Position numbers and translations under genes: made by a program
Part shown: piece after piece, positions 26,667 to 36,064 of the stretch
How the letters are laid out: each line of letters starts with the position of its first letter
Position numbering within the stretch: the stretch's first letter is position 1
Notes under the pieces: generated by a model
Databases searched by the model: none
What the model was told of the DNA's origin: nothing
Seen by the model: the letters and a program-made list of their open reading frames with translations, nothing else
Origin: Lachnospiraceae bacterium
Lineage (GTDB): Bacteria; Bacillota; Clostridia; Lachnospirales; Lachnospiraceae
Length of the DNA: 41,387 bases
Assembly: GCA_029063085.1 (NCBI GenBank)
Contig: JAIDOW010000023.1
Location: 1 to 41,387 of the forward strand
Reading direction: 5' to 3'

Positions 26667-27608
26667 TTAAGAAACCGTCTTGGCCTGCACCAGCCTCCTG
26701 CAAAATTTATCTACTTCCTGATAGACTTTTTCATTCTCCTCTTCATTATGAATCTCGTGACGCATTCCTTCAAAACGTTCAGCCGTGATATCCGTATAGC
26801 CTAACCGGCTCATTCTTTCAAGTGCCTGAGCCCATTTGTTCTCACTGATGTAACAGGGATCGTCCATTCCAGAGAGAAACAAAATCGGAAGCTGTGGATT
26901 TTTCATCTGGTACCCACTCTTTTTATAGACAACACTCTCTAAATGGAGCAATGTGTCAAATCCATTTAATGTATAAGTAAACTGACATAACGGATCCGCC
27001 TCAAAATCCTCCGCTACGGATTCTTTTGCTGCCAGCCATGCACTCTTCCTGTTTTCTTTTCGAAATCTTTTTTCAAAATTTCCAACTATAAGGTTCTGAA
27101 AAAAAGAGGAACGCCAGCGATCTCCTTTTAATAAAGCAGCTGTTTTTACTAAAAATTCACCAAAAGGAACCCCATCATTGTACGCTGGACACCCTGTCAC
27201 AACCAGAGCATCTATCGCATCATCATGCTGTCTGAGATAAGCACGCACAGCAAGCGAACCCATGCTATGTCCATATAAGATCAACGGAAGCCCTGGAAAC
27301 TCTTTACGAATCTTTTTCGTAGCCGTAAAGATATCCTCCACAAATCCTTTTTCCTTCGATGCATAACAATAACCCATATCTTCCTCTTTGATCACACTTT
27401 CGCCATGTCCCCTGTTATCATGCATCAAGGTAACATAACCTTTACCTGCCATTACTTCCATATAAGAAAGATATCTTTCTTTATGTTCATTCATACCATG
27501 TACCATTTGCAAAATTCCAATCGGCTGCTCTGGAATCATGCAGATACCGTGAATGATTACACCATCATATTTTGATTGAAACGAATATTTTCTGGTTACG
27601 ATTCCCAT
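26667..27608 (-). CDS. Alpha/beta hydrolase (monoacylglycerol lipase-like)
   Basis: The 313 residues have the hydrolase fold: oxyanion region HGMNEHKERY, nucleophile elbow GHSMGSLAV and the Asp/His pair near the end (LSGMDDPCYIS and GMRHEIHNE). This pattern matches the serine-aminopeptidase/monoacylglycerol lipase group. Twelve bases upstream is a TetR-type regulator in the same operon. Substrate is unknown. Confidence 0.88.
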   Translation of the reverse strand: MGIVTRKYSFQSKYDGVIIHGICMIPEQPIGILQMVHGMNEHKERYLSYMEVMAGKGYVTLMHDNRGHGESVIKEEDMGYCYASKEKGFVEDIFTATKKIRKEFPGLPLILYGHSMGSLAVRAYLRQHDDAIDALVVTGCPAYNDGVPFGEFLVKTAALLKGDRWRSSFFQNLIVGNFEKRFRKENRKSAWLAAKESVAEDFEADPLCQFTYTLNGFDTLLHLESVVYKKSGYQMKNPQLPILFLSGMDDPCYISENKWAQALERMSRLGYTDITAERFEGMRHEIHNEEENEKVYQEVDKFCRRLVQAKTVS

Positions 27609-27620
27609 CTCATATTCCTC

Positions 27621-28187
27621 CTATTCTATCTCAACTATAAATCCTGTACTAATCCGTTTAGATACTTCCAACATTGCAGCTTCCATTTCCAATACATCAA
27701 ACTCCCTAAGTACTCCCACATATCCATTAATCACAAATGTTACATATAAATGATGATGAAAATAAGCGTCGGAATTCACTTTCATTCCTGCTGCCACAAA
27801 TTTATTCATAATCGTATCAATAACGGTCCTCTCAAATTCCCGCACCAGTGAAGACATTCCCGGTTTCCTCATCAATGCTCCAAGATCTTTGGAATCCTTA
27901 AAATGCGCCTGTGCAATTCTGGACCACATTTCCGGTGCCTTGCTGATAATTTCATTATAAGGATATTCATCAATAACCGCACAGACATCCCGAATCAAAA
28001 TACTCTGAATTGAATTTGCCAGATCATAAATATCGCGGTAATGCAGATAAAATGTACTTTTATTAATATCTGCCCTGGCACAAAGCTCTTTTACCGTAAT
28101 TTCATTCAGTTTTTTTTCTTCGATCATTTCACAAAAAACATCCTGTATCGCTTTTTTTGTCTTTCGCACTCTTCTGTCTTCTGCCAC
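27621..28187 (-). CDS. TetR/AcrR-family transcriptional regulator
   Basis: The 188 residues have an N-terminal helix-turn-helix (residues about 22-46: EITVKELCARADINKSTFYLHYRD), the TetR signature. The C-terminal ligand domain is divergent. The start is a GTG at 28187 with AAAGGAGG seven bases upstream. It is followed after 12 bases by the hydrolase gene, which it may regulate. Confidence 0.9.
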   Translation of the reverse strand: MAEDRRVRKTKKAIQDVFCEMIEEKKLNEITVKELCARADINKSTFYLHYRDIYDLANSIQSILIRDVCAVIDEYPYNEIISKAPEMWSRIAQAHFKDSKDLGALMRKPGMSSLVREFERTVIDTIMNKFVAAGMKVNSDAYFHHHLYVTFVINGYVGVLREFDVLEMEAAMLEVSKRISTGFIVEIE

Positions 28188-28284
28188 TATTTTATCCTCC
28201 TTTGTATAGATTCCATCTTTTGATATATATTAGCACAATAGTAGACCTTAGTCCAGTAATATACTCCAAAAAGAAGTTACTTGC

Positions 28285-28340
28285 AAAAAAACTGCCGATG
28301 CATGAAATATATAAATAATTCACATAAAACGGCAGTTTTA
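28285..28340 (-). terminator. Rho-independent terminator after the polysaccharide deacetylase
   Basis: The arms AAAACTGCCG (28287-28296) and CGGCAGTTTT (28330-28339) pair, with a T run on the minus strand. It lies just after the deacetylase stop. Confidence 0.82.
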
Positions 28341-28348
28341 TCTTTCTA

Positions 28349-29878
28349 TCATTTTCTACGCAGTCTGCGATATACTGTACCTTTTTTTAAGGCATAACCG
28401 CGATATTTAGCCAGCTCGCCGACCGTCACAAGCTGATACCCCTCCTGCTTAAGCTTGGGAATCAGAAAACAGGCAGCATTTTTTGTAGGCTCATAGATAT
28501 CATGCATTAAAACAATGTCCCCATCTTTTATATCACGCATAACCGCCTTAATCGTTTTATCCTTGCTTCTTGTTTTCCAGTCTAAGGTATCGATCGACCA
28601 TAAAATAATCGGTTTACCAACAGTACTATTTACAGTATCACTAATGGCACCTCCCGGCGTTCTCACTAAATCCGGTGTCTTTCCGATTACATTTTTTACC
28701 TTTGTATCCGTCTGGCTAATCTGCTCCCGGATTTCCTTTTTGGATAATTTAGTAAGAATCTTGTGATTATAGGAATGATTTCCTATCTGGCATCCTATCT
28801 TATCTGCTGCTTTCAAAGCATTTTTATAAGAATCCACATTGCAGCCCAGCACAAAAAAGGTTGCTTTTCCGTTATTCTTTTTCAGGCAGTTTACAATATC
28901 TTCCGTATATCTCCCCGGACCGTCATCAAATGTCAGTGCAATCATCTTTTTATCAGGATCAATGACATCAGCCAGAACCTTACACGCTCTGCTCTTTTTA
29001 CTTTTCCTGGTTATTCCTTCTCTGCTGTATGCTGCTGTTACCTTATATTCATAATAATTTCCTTTTTTCACCTTTTTATCCGTAAAATATAATTTATTTG
29101 TCGTACCTAACTTTTTATAAGTTCCTTTACTGTTCTTCTTATAAACATAATAAGTATCTGCCCCCTCTGACTTTTTCCATGTAATCTTTATCTTATTTTT
29201 CTCATAGCTTCCCATTACCACCGGAACACATGGTTTTAAATAAACAGATACCGTATCACTGGGATTACCGGAAACCGCTTTTCGCTTCTTTTTGACCGCT
29301 TTCACTCTATAATAGAGTGCACCCCCTTTTACATTTTTATCCGTAAATTTTGCCTTTGCCGTTTCTCCTATTTTTTTAAACCCTTTTTCCTTGTTATTAC
29401 TTCTATAAATAATATAGCCTGTTGCACCTTCTACTTTATTCCATGAAAGCTTTATTTGTTCTTCTTCTAATTTTACGATATTAACATTTACGGGTGCCGG
29501 CAGCAATATTTTCATTTTAATCACCTGGCTCTCCTCTGCTGTCTGATTCCCGGTAACCTTTACTACTTTATAATAATACGTATCTCCAAGCACAACATCA
29601 TGATCATAGCTGGAAACAACTCCCGTTTGCCCTGATATTGATGTTAACGTCTCAAAAGGACCTGTTTTCTTGTGTGCCCGTTGTATTTGATAAATATAAT
29701 CCTCCCGGTCAGATTCCCATTGCAGTAATACACTTTGATAACCGTCAATCCGGCTCTCTATAGTAAATGCACCCTGTGCATCAACCCTTTTCCCCATAAA
29801 CAGTAATCCGGCAATCAACAAAAAAAGTACTCCTGTCAGCTTTCTTCCTTGCATCTTCGCACCATATACCCTATTCAT
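28349..29878 (-). CDS. Secreted polysaccharide deacetylase with FN3 domains
   Basis: The 509 residues have a signal peptide, three FN3-like domains (about residues 35-320) and a C-terminal NodB-type carbohydrate esterase domain. Its motifs are TFDDGPG, HSYNH and RTPGG; the late D/H segment is VLMHD. This family removes acetyl groups from peptidoglycan or other glycans in a metal-dependent reaction. FN3 domains are often used for binding carbohydrate. I chose the ATG at 29878, with GGAAGG upstream; a GTG three codons earlier is possible. A cysteine near the N-terminus is absent, so it is secreted rather than lipidated. Confidence 0.9.
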   Translation of the reverse strand: MNRVYGAKMQGRKLTGVLFLLIAGLLFMGKRVDAQGAFTIESRIDGYQSVLLQWESDREDYIYQIQRAHKKTGPFETLTSISGQTGVVSSYDHDVVLGDTYYYKVVKVTGNQTAEESQVIKMKILLPAPVNVNIVKLEEEQIKLSWNKVEGATGYIIYRSNNKEKGFKKIGETAKAKFTDKNVKGGALYYRVKAVKKKRKAVSGNPSDTVSVYLKPCVPVVMGSYEKNKIKITWKKSEGADTYYVYKKNSKGTYKKLGTTNKLYFTDKKVKKGNYYEYKVTAAYSREGITRKSKKSRACKVLADVIDPDKKMIALTFDDGPGRYTEDIVNCLKKNNGKATFFVLGCNVDSYKNALKAADKIGCQIGNHSYNHKILTKLSKKEIREQISQTDTKVKNVIGKTPDLVRTPGGAISDTVNSTVGKPIILWSIDTLDWKTRSKDKTIKAVMRDIKDGDIVLMHDIYEPTKNAACFLIPKLKQEGYQLVTVGELAKYRGYALKKGTVYRRLRRK

Positions 29879-30111
29879 AATATTCACCTTCCCTTTACAT
29901 CCAAATCCATATGTAAATTGACTGTTCGTATATTACTATCTTATGTTCCAAATCGACAAAAATCAATAGTTTTGTCGGAATTTGTTGAATCTTTATTTTT
30001 GCTTAATAAATGCAATTCATTTTTTTTGCGCTTTCAAAATTGTCAGTTTTTTTATAATATTTTTATATTTTTTCATTCGTTTCCCTTATATTTTCATAAA
30101 TTTATAAAAAA

Positions 30112-30138
30112 TTAGCACTCACCTATTGACAGTGCTAA
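30112..30138 (+). promoter_or_regulatory. CIRCE operator (HrcA binding site)
   Basis: TTAGCACTC (30112-30120), nine bases, then CAGTGCTAA (30130-30138). This matches the CIRCE consensus TTAGCACTC-N9-GAGTGCTAA with one mismatch. The right arm overlaps the -35 box. Confidence 0.9.
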
Positions 30139-30154
30139 CAATAAGTGTTATAAC
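30126..30154 (+). promoter_or_regulatory. Sigma-A type promoter for hsp20
   Basis: TTGACA (30126-30131) is followed after 17 bases by TATAAC (30149-30154). The -35 box is inside the CIRCE element, so HrcA binding would block the promoter. Confidence 0.85.
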
Positions 30155-30252
30155 ATAATTACAGGTTAGGTAATTACAAAAAACTAACCGGAATAATAAT
30201 AAAAAAAGTCTACAGACTAATCTATAGACATTCAAAAAAGGAGGAATTTTTT

Positions 30253-30690
30253 ATGTTAGTACCAAGTATCTTCGCAAATGATTTATTTGACAATTTTTTC
30301 AACGACACTTACAGACCAAATGGAAATCTGATTCATTCTGCCAATTCCAGAGACCTGATGAATACAGACATCAAAGAATTTGACGATAAGTATGAATTAG
30401 GAATCGAACTACCTGGATACGAAAAGGAAGATGTTTCAGCCAGTCTGAAGGACGGCTATCTCACCATTGAAGCAGAGCGTCATGCAGACAACGAGATTAA
30501 GGATAAAAACGGTAAATATATCCGCAAGGAATGTTTTTCCGGAAAGTGCCAGCGCAGCTTCTATGTTGGCGACCAGGTTACCCAGGATGATATTCATGCC
30601 GCTTTCAACAATGGTATCCTTTCCATCACTGTTCCAAAGATCAAAGAACAGCCTAAAGTAGAAGAAAGCCGGTATATTGCAATTGAATAA
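30253..30690 (+). CDS. Small heat shock protein, Hsp20/alpha-crystallin family
   Basis: The 145 residues have the alpha-crystallin domain (residues about 45-138): MNTDIKEFDDKYELGIELPG, LTIEAERHADN, CFSGKCQRSFYVGD and the closing NNGILSITVPK. Hsp20 proteins are ATP-independent holdases that bind unfolding proteins. The ATG at 30253 has AGGAGG eight bases upstream. Expression is under HrcA/CIRCE control. A hairpin terminator follows. This is the only protein gene on the plus strand. Confidence 0.95.
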   Translation: MLVPSIFANDLFDNFFNDTYRPNGNLIHSANSRDLMNTDIKEFDDKYELGIELPGYEKEDVSASLKDGYLTIEAERHADNEIKDKNGKYIRKECFSGKCQRSFYVGDQVTQDDIHAAFNNGILSITVPKIKEQPKVEESRYIAIE

Positions 30691-30716
30691 ATGCTTTCCC
30701 AACACCCCTTAAACCA

Positions 30717-30763
30717 AAAGGTACTGTCTGATTTGATCTGTTACACGATCAGACAGTACCTTT
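30717..30763. terminator. Bidirectional hairpin terminator
   Basis: AAAGGTACTGTCTGAT (30717-30732) pairs with ATCAGACAGTACCTTT (30748-30763). It lies between convergent hsp20 and the exporter operon; the T tail is short in each direction. Confidence 0.75.
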
Positions 30764-30814
30764 GTTATTTGTAAAAACATCTCTACATAAAGAATGCATA
30801 TACTGCCTCTTATA

Positions 30815-32848
30815 CTATTCCGTAAAAGGCTCCTTCTTTTCTATTGTCTTCTTCCCTTTCAGCAGCCGGATTCCGACAGGCGTAAATACGACCGCCATCA
30901 CACCTAGTCCTATCAGAAAGAACACACCTGATTTCTCTTCATTAAAAAATGCAATCTTATCTCCATAATATAAGACAAATACCGAAAATGCATTATTAAG
31001 AAAATGCATCATGGCGGAGGTAAATATGCTTTTGCTTCTATACATGGCGTAAGCTAAACCGGCCCCCAAAAATGCTGTCGGTATCAACTTGATCAAACTC
31101 ATATGGCTGATGCCAAACAAAACCGATACAAAAAAAACCGCCTTGGAAACATCCATTTTCTGCCTGAATGCAGTAAACATATACCCTCTAAACAGCAGTT
31201 CCTCGCAGACTGCCGGAACAAAAGCTATCAATAAAAGTGCCGGGACAAAAGATACTCCGTCCAAAAGCTTCAGATATTCTTCATTTAATCCCTGGCTGTT
31301 TTCCGGAAACAAATAACCCAGCAGATTGCTTAACAGCAAAGTAAAGCTGCCCAGTCCGAGATAAAGGCAGAATGCTCCTATGATATCCTTCCCTTTGGGA
31401 AGCTTCAGCCCAAAAATCAATTTGGGATTACCTTTAATATAAATACAGGCAAGCACCGGCAGCACACCGATGAAAAACTGTGGCAGGATCACACCCATCA
31501 AAGGTTCAGACAGACTCATAATGCCACCTACATAAACCATCAAAAGCAATGCCACTATCAGAATCAAAAGACTTTCCTGTATTGTAGGCAGACTTCCTTT
31601 TTTAATATTTTTCCTTCTCTCAAACAGCTTGATTCCGCTGGCTGACTCCCCAAATAAGATAGATTCACTATTATAAATCTTTCCTAAAAACCAGACAGCA
31701 ATAAATGCATATATAATATTGCTCAACAAAACCATTAAGATCAATGTAAAATCATACTTAAATACCAACAAATTTTTCATTAACAGACAAATATTAGCCA
31801 CGGGAATCAACGCTGTTTTGGCAGTCAGTTCAATATTAGGGATAAACCCGATATATCCGGTAAGGATCACCACCAGTGTCAGCGGCGTAATATAGTTATT
31901 TGCCTCTTTAAAACTCTTGGCAAATGCGCAGACACACATCACCAGTGCACTCATAAACAAAGCAAACGCTATGATGCAGATAAAAGAGATTATGATTGCC
32001 GGCACAAAGCTTCCCAGACGGAATTCTCCTGCCCCTTTCGAAAGTGCATGAATAGTCGCATACAGATATGCCGCTATGCCTCCCATAGACAACACATTAA
32101 TAAATACAGATACCACGGCTACCGTTGCTACAGAGAAAAATTTACTCATGATCAGCTCCATATTTCCAATTGGAAGCGTCAGCAATGTTTCCAGTGTTCC
32201 CCGCTCTTTTTCTCCCGCAGTCGCATCAATAGCAGGATACATGGAACCCATCAAAATACTGGTAATCAAAAGAAAAGGAATGATGCTTCCCAGAATACTT
32301 CCGATGGAACTCTCATTACTGGACAGGTCTGTATTCTTTACCTTTACCGGATATAAAACTTTTTCAATGTCCAGCCCCTCCTTCCTGACATTGGTTTCCG
32401 CAATCTTTTTTGAGTAGGATTCTATCTCTTCCTGTAGCATATCCATTACCGTCACAGAATTCGTCACAGCCGATAGATAATGAACTTCGTATACTATCTG
32501 GCTTTGTGTCACAGAAGCTGTAATAAACGCATCTATTATCTCTTCATTCAGGTCCTTTTCAGGATTCTCCGATTCCACTTCTTTTATCACATACTCCAGC
32601 TTATCCTCATCCCCTGCAATCCAGTCATTCAATGCCTGTCGTTCCTGATCTGCCACCTTATCATATGCTATATAATAGGTTCTCTCCTGCTGGGCAGTAC
32701 TGATCATTGTCATCACCTGCATAATGACCAGAAACAGCACAGGATACAAAATTACAGGCAGTACTACCATAGTAAGGATCGTTTTTTTATCCCTGATGAC
32801 ATCCATAATTTCTTTCTTATAAAGAGTCCGTAGCTGCTTATAATTCAT
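30815..32848 (-). CDS. ABC-2 exporter permease fused to CPBP intramembrane protease
   Basis: The 677 residues have an N-terminal ABC-2 type permease (residues about 1-400, NatB-like, with KEIMDVIRDKKTILTMV and TAGEKERGTLETLLTLPI). A C-terminal CPBP/CAAX-type protease domain (about 455-650) follows, with EELLFR at 549-554, His582 in FGISH and His615 in MMHFLNN. These are the conserved metal-binding positions of the CPBP family. Such proteases cleave or process membrane proteins or peptides. The partner ATPase gene overlaps by 11 bases. The combination suggests export linked to proteolysis; substrate unknown. Confidence 0.9.
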   Translation of the reverse strand: MNYKQLRTLYKKEIMDVIRDKKTILTMVVLPVILYPVLFLVIMQVMTMISTAQQERTYYIAYDKVADQERQALNDWIAGDEDKLEYVIKEVESENPEKDLNEEIIDAFITASVTQSQIVYEVHYLSAVTNSVTVMDMLQEEIESYSKKIAETNVRKEGLDIEKVLYPVKVKNTDLSSNESSIGSILGSIIPFLLITSILMGSMYPAIDATAGEKERGTLETLLTLPIGNMELIMSKFFSVATVAVVSVFINVLSMGGIAAYLYATIHALSKGAGEFRLGSFVPAIIISFICIIAFALFMSALVMCVCAFAKSFKEANNYITPLTLVVILTGYIGFIPNIELTAKTALIPVANICLLMKNLLVFKYDFTLILMVLLSNIIYAFIAVWFLGKIYNSESILFGESASGIKLFERRKNIKKGSLPTIQESLLILIVALLLMVYVGGIMSLSEPLMGVILPQFFIGVLPVLACIYIKGNPKLIFGLKLPKGKDIIGAFCLYLGLGSFTLLLSNLLGYLFPENSQGLNEEYLKLLDGVSFVPALLLIAFVPAVCEELLFRGYMFTAFRQKMDVSKAVFFVSVLFGISHMSLIKLIPTAFLGAGLAYAMYRSKSIFTSAMMHFLNNAFSVFVLYYGDKIAFFNEEKSGVFFLIGLGVMAVVFTPVGIRLLKGKKTIEKKEPFTE

Positions 32849-33605
32849 CTCCAGTTTCTCCTTTCATATACGCAAAGAAGGTATCCCGAAGATTACCCGT
32901 GCCTGTAGCTTCTTTCAATTCCTTTGGTGTCCCGGAAGCAATAATTTCTCCTTTATCAATCATAATGATACGGTCACACAAAAATTCGGCTTCTTCCATA
33001 TAATGCGTGGAATAAAGAACACTCTTCCCTCTTCCTCTTTCCTGTTTCATAAAATCAATAATTGCCTTTGAGCTTATGATATCCAGCCCCAGAGTAGGTT
33101 CATCAAATATATAGATCTCCGGATCATGTACCAGACATCTGGCAATAGAGGTTCTTTGTTTTTGCCCTGTAGAAAGTTTTTCAATCCGGTTGTCCAAAAA
33201 ATCTGCCATATTCAGCAAATCACAGGTCTGATCAATCCTCTGTTCAATTTCTTCTCCCGAAAATCCATACAATTCCCCAAACACGGAAAGCAGTTCCCTC
33301 ACCGTAAACCTGCCATAAAGCTTTGTATTTTCCGAAAGATATCCGATATATTTTTTTAAAGTTTCCTTTTCCGTAATCCGGGTATGGTTTTTATCCGTTA
33401 TCACTACCTGCCCGCTGGTGGGTTCCATCAAAGATCCCAGCATGCGAAGCAATGTCGTCTTTCCTGCTCCATTGGGACCTAAAATACCTAATATTTCTCC
33501 TTTGGCAGCAGTAAAACTCACCCGGTTCACCGCAAAAAACTCCTCTTTTTTTCCCTTTTTCTGAGTTCTGACAAACTGTTTTGTAAGTTCCCTAGCCTCT
33601 ATCAA
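32838..33605 (-). CDS. ABC transporter ATP-binding protein
   Basis: The 255 residues have the Walker A GPNGAGKT, the signature LSTGQKQRTSIARCL, Walker B IYIFDEPTLGLD and the H-loop LYSTHYMEE. I chose a TTG at 33605 because AAGGAGG lies seven bases upstream and the protein then begins with the standard IEARELTKQF; an in-frame ATG at 33680 would make an unusually long N-terminus overlapping the next gene. It drives the fused permease encoded right after it. Confidence 0.9.
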   Translation of the reverse strand: MIEARELTKQFVRTQKKGKKEEFFAVNRVSFTAAKGEILGILGPNGAGKTTLLRMLGSLMEPTSGQVVITDKNHTRITEKETLKKYIGYLSENTKLYGRFTVRELLSVFGELYGFSGEEIEQRIDQTCDLLNMADFLDNRIEKLSTGQKQRTSIARCLVHDPEIYIFDEPTLGLDIISSKAIIDFMKQERGRGKSVLYSTHYMEEAEFLCDRIIMIDKGEIIASGTPKELKEATGTGNLRDTFFAYMKGETGDEL

Positions 33606-33669
33606 ATCAATTCCTCCTTCTTTACCTGCCAGACACTGCTGCTGGTAAAGTATGCCCAAACAACCACTT

Positions 33670-34680
33670 TCATCCTCCAAGCATATTCATGACAGCGATA
33701 ACAATGCAAAAAGCCCAGCCAAGTATCAGGAAAATAGTAACCGGACCATTTTTTTCTGCCCCTTTCTCCCTGTCACAGAGATATGCCCATGTAAAAGGAC
33801 GCTTATTAATCCCCGCAATTACTTTTAAGAGCAGAATGGTCAGCACAATACCACCTATCGCAAAGGGTGCCAGTACTACAAGCATAGAAAAAAGATGTGT
33901 ATTAGAAGGCGTCTGTTCAAAAACTGCTTCCATATCCATATCTGCATATTCCTGTGAATATCTGCCGAGCCACTCATACATCTTGGGCAGGATATAGACA
34001 TAACTTGTATTAACCGCATTAAACAACATATGCAGGATCATGGTGGAAACAACAGAGCCGGTAGCCTCTACAATCAGTGCAAATATAACTCCTAGATAAA
34101 TCGCATACAATATCTGATTAAAGTTCATATGCATCAGTCCAAAAGATAAAGCACTCACAATAACACCAGTCAGCACGGAACGCTTGCGAAATGCTGTAAA
34201 CATAATCCCCCGATATAAGGTCTCCTCAATAAATCCCGGAAGACATCCGATTATCACTATCCCAAAAAACATCGGAACATTCTGTGTCACCTGATAAATG
34301 GCACCGCTGGTCTGGTTTTTTGCAAACAGCTGGCTGAATACATTCAGCCAGGTCGCCATCGGCGATGCAGTTATCAAGACTACCAAGGATAAAAAAAATG
34401 TGGATATCCGGTATTTTTTCACCTGTAAATCTGCCACAAAATGCTGTCCGGTAATGATCAGATACAAAATTGCCCCCAAAAGAAGATAACCCTGCGTCAT
34501 CAAAATCGATATCATAGTACTGTATCCTGCCGGAAACACTGACTGCACCATCGCAATCAGCACAGATACCGGCAATTCAAATAACATTAGCAGAAAGAAA
34601 AAAAGACCGGCCTTCTTCATATTGTTCTTTGGATACATCTTCCGTGCATCATCTGCTGCATTTGTTTCTTCCATTTCCAT
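33670..34680 (-). CDS. CPBP family intramembrane metalloprotease
   Basis: The 336 residues have several hydrophobic segments and the CPBP motifs EETLYR, LMHMNFNQ and ILHMLFN. The family includes CAAX-type proteases and bacteriocin-immunity-like proteins. It is upstream of the ATPase gene by about 64 bases and has AGGAG before the ATG. It is the second CPBP domain in this locus, related in the same motifs to the fused one. Confidence 0.88.
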   Translation of the reverse strand: MEMEETNAADDARKMYPKNNMKKAGLFFFLLMLFELPVSVLIAMVQSVFPAGYSTMISILMTQGYLLLGAILYLIITGQHFVADLQVKKYRISTFFLSLVVLITASPMATWLNVFSQLFAKNQTSGAIYQVTQNVPMFFGIVIIGCLPGFIEETLYRGIMFTAFRKRSVLTGVIVSALSFGLMHMNFNQILYAIYLGVIFALIVEATGSVVSTMILHMLFNAVNTSYVYILPKMYEWLGRYSQEYADMDMEAVFEQTPSNTHLFSMLVVLAPFAIGGIVLTILLLKVIAGINKRPFTWAYLCDREKGAEKNGPVTIFLILGWAFCIVIAVMNMLGG

Positions 34681-34715
34681 AATGTACTCCTATCTGCCAT
34701 GTATAGGCATATTTT

Positions 34716-35096
34716 CTACTTCTTCAATGCAATCGCTTCCATTTCAATCAGTACATCCTTTGGAAGCCTCGCTACCTCTACGCAGGAACGGGCTGGAAAA
34801 TCACCGGTAAAATAATTGGCATAAATCTCATTTAGTGCAGCAAAATCATTCATATCCTTAATAAATACCGTAGTCTTCACCACATCATCACAGCTAGATC
34901 CCGCTGCCTCAAGTAATGCTTTCATACTCTCAAATACACGAACTGCCTGTACTTTGATATCTCCCTCTACCACATTACCGGTCGCCGGATCAATCGGCAC
35001 AACCCCTGAAGTATAAACCATACCATTTACTTCTATCGCCTGTGAGTATGGTCCTATCGCCTGTGGTGCCTTATCTGTCTTTACTACATTTTTCAT
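34716..35096 (-). CDS. RidA-family enamine/imine deaminase
   Basis: RidA hydrolyses reactive enamines and imines formed from amino acids (for example by PLP enzymes). The 126 residues have the family start APQAIGPYSQAIEVNGMVYTSG, then TTVFIKDMNDFAALNEIYANYF and PARSCVEVARLPKDVLIEMEAIA; the conserved Arg is in PARSCVEV. The ATG at 35096 has AGGAGG upstream. It precedes the CPBP gene with a short gap. Confidence 0.94.
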   Translation of the reverse strand: MKNVVKTDKAPQAIGPYSQAIEVNGMVYTSGVVPIDPATGNVVEGDIKVQAVRVFESMKALLEAAGSSCDDVVKTTVFIKDMNDFAALNEIYANYFTGDFPARSCVEVARLPKDVLIEMEAIALKK

Positions 35097-35175
35097 AATT
35101 TTTGTCCTCCTGTTTTTATGATTTAAATATTTTTATCATTTATATAGTAAACTGCATTCATATACAGTAAACCCT

Positions 35176-36009
35176 TTATTTTACAACAATGGAATGCTCG
35201 CTAATCTCAACTCTGCCTTCCTTAAGCAGTCTTCCAATTGCACGCTTAAATGCATTTTTGCTCAGTCCCAGTTCCCTTTCAATCACCTGCGGCGATGCCT
35301 TGTCCGTAAAAGGCAGTGCCCCGTCAAATGCGAGAATCGTCTGATAAACCATCTCACTGTCCTCTTCTATCTGCTGGTATGCAGGCTTTCCCACAGAAAG
35401 GTTAAGTTTTCCGTCTTCCCTCACTTCACTGATACGCAAAGAAAGTGAATCCCCAACATACACCTTTTTATGCAGTTCCTGTCTGGGAATCATTCCCTGG
35501 TATTTATTATCTACCGCCACAAATGCTCCTATATTTTCATTTACCTGATATATATATCCTTCCACCTGATCTCCCTTAGCATATGGAGAATCCACAGATA
35601 AATGATCATATAGCCTCATTGATACACAGGGACGGCTGCTTTTATCCATATACATATATACCAGATATTCTTTTCCCTCATTTACCTTGCCAACCATCTC
35701 CTTAAACGGCATCAGGATATCCTTCTCCAATCCCCAGTCCATAAATGCACCTATACTATTAATACCGGCCACCTTCAGTTTTGCAATCTCTCCCAGCGTA
35801 ATAAGCGGTTTATTCACGGTTGCAATAGGTCTGTCAGAGGAATCCAGATATACAAATACCTCAATTTCTCCTCCCGCCTTCAACCCTTCCGGAACCTGCT
35901 TTCTCGGAAGAAGTACTGCATCCTTATCTCCTTTCTCCTGTGCTAAATACACACCAAATTCTTTACTTCTGACAACCTGCAAGGTCTGCCACTTTCCAAT
36001 CTCAATCAT
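35176..36009 (-). CDS. CvfB/YitL-like S1 RNA-binding protein
   Basis: The 277 residues contain S1-like domains (MIEIGKWQTLQVVRSKEFG, IAKLKVAGINSIGAFMDWG, GYIYQVNENIGAFVAVDN) and a C-terminal winged-helix-like part (FKRAIGRLLKEGRVEI). CvfB-type proteins bind RNA and affect virulence gene expression in some Firmicutes. I chose the ATG at 36009 with CAGGAGA upstream over a longer in-frame start. Confidence 0.86.
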   Translation of the reverse strand: MIEIGKWQTLQVVRSKEFGVYLAQEKGDKDAVLLPRKQVPEGLKAGGEIEVFVYLDSSDRPIATVNKPLITLGEIAKLKVAGINSIGAFMDWGLEKDILMPFKEMVGKVNEGKEYLVYMYMDKSSRPCVSMRLYDHLSVDSPYAKGDQVEGYIYQVNENIGAFVAVDNKYQGMIPRQELHKKVYVGDSLSLRISEVREDGKLNLSVGKPAYQQIEEDSEMVYQTILAFDGALPFTDKASPQVIERELGLSKNAFKRAIGRLLKEGRVEISEHSIVVK

Positions 36010-36064
36010 ATTATCTCCTGTTCTCTTTTGACTTGTTAATTCCATTACTTCATTCACGGAAAGT

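Larger units (their letters stand above)
29879..30252. other. Divergent intergenic region
   Basis: This stretch of about 370 bases lies between the minus-strand deacetylase and the plus-strand Hsp20. It holds the Hsp20 promoter with its CIRCE operator (30112-30154), and a leader with two short hairpins (for example GGTTAG at 30164-30169 pairing with CTAACC at 30184-30189). No clear promoter for the deacetylase was recognised. Confidence 0.6.
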
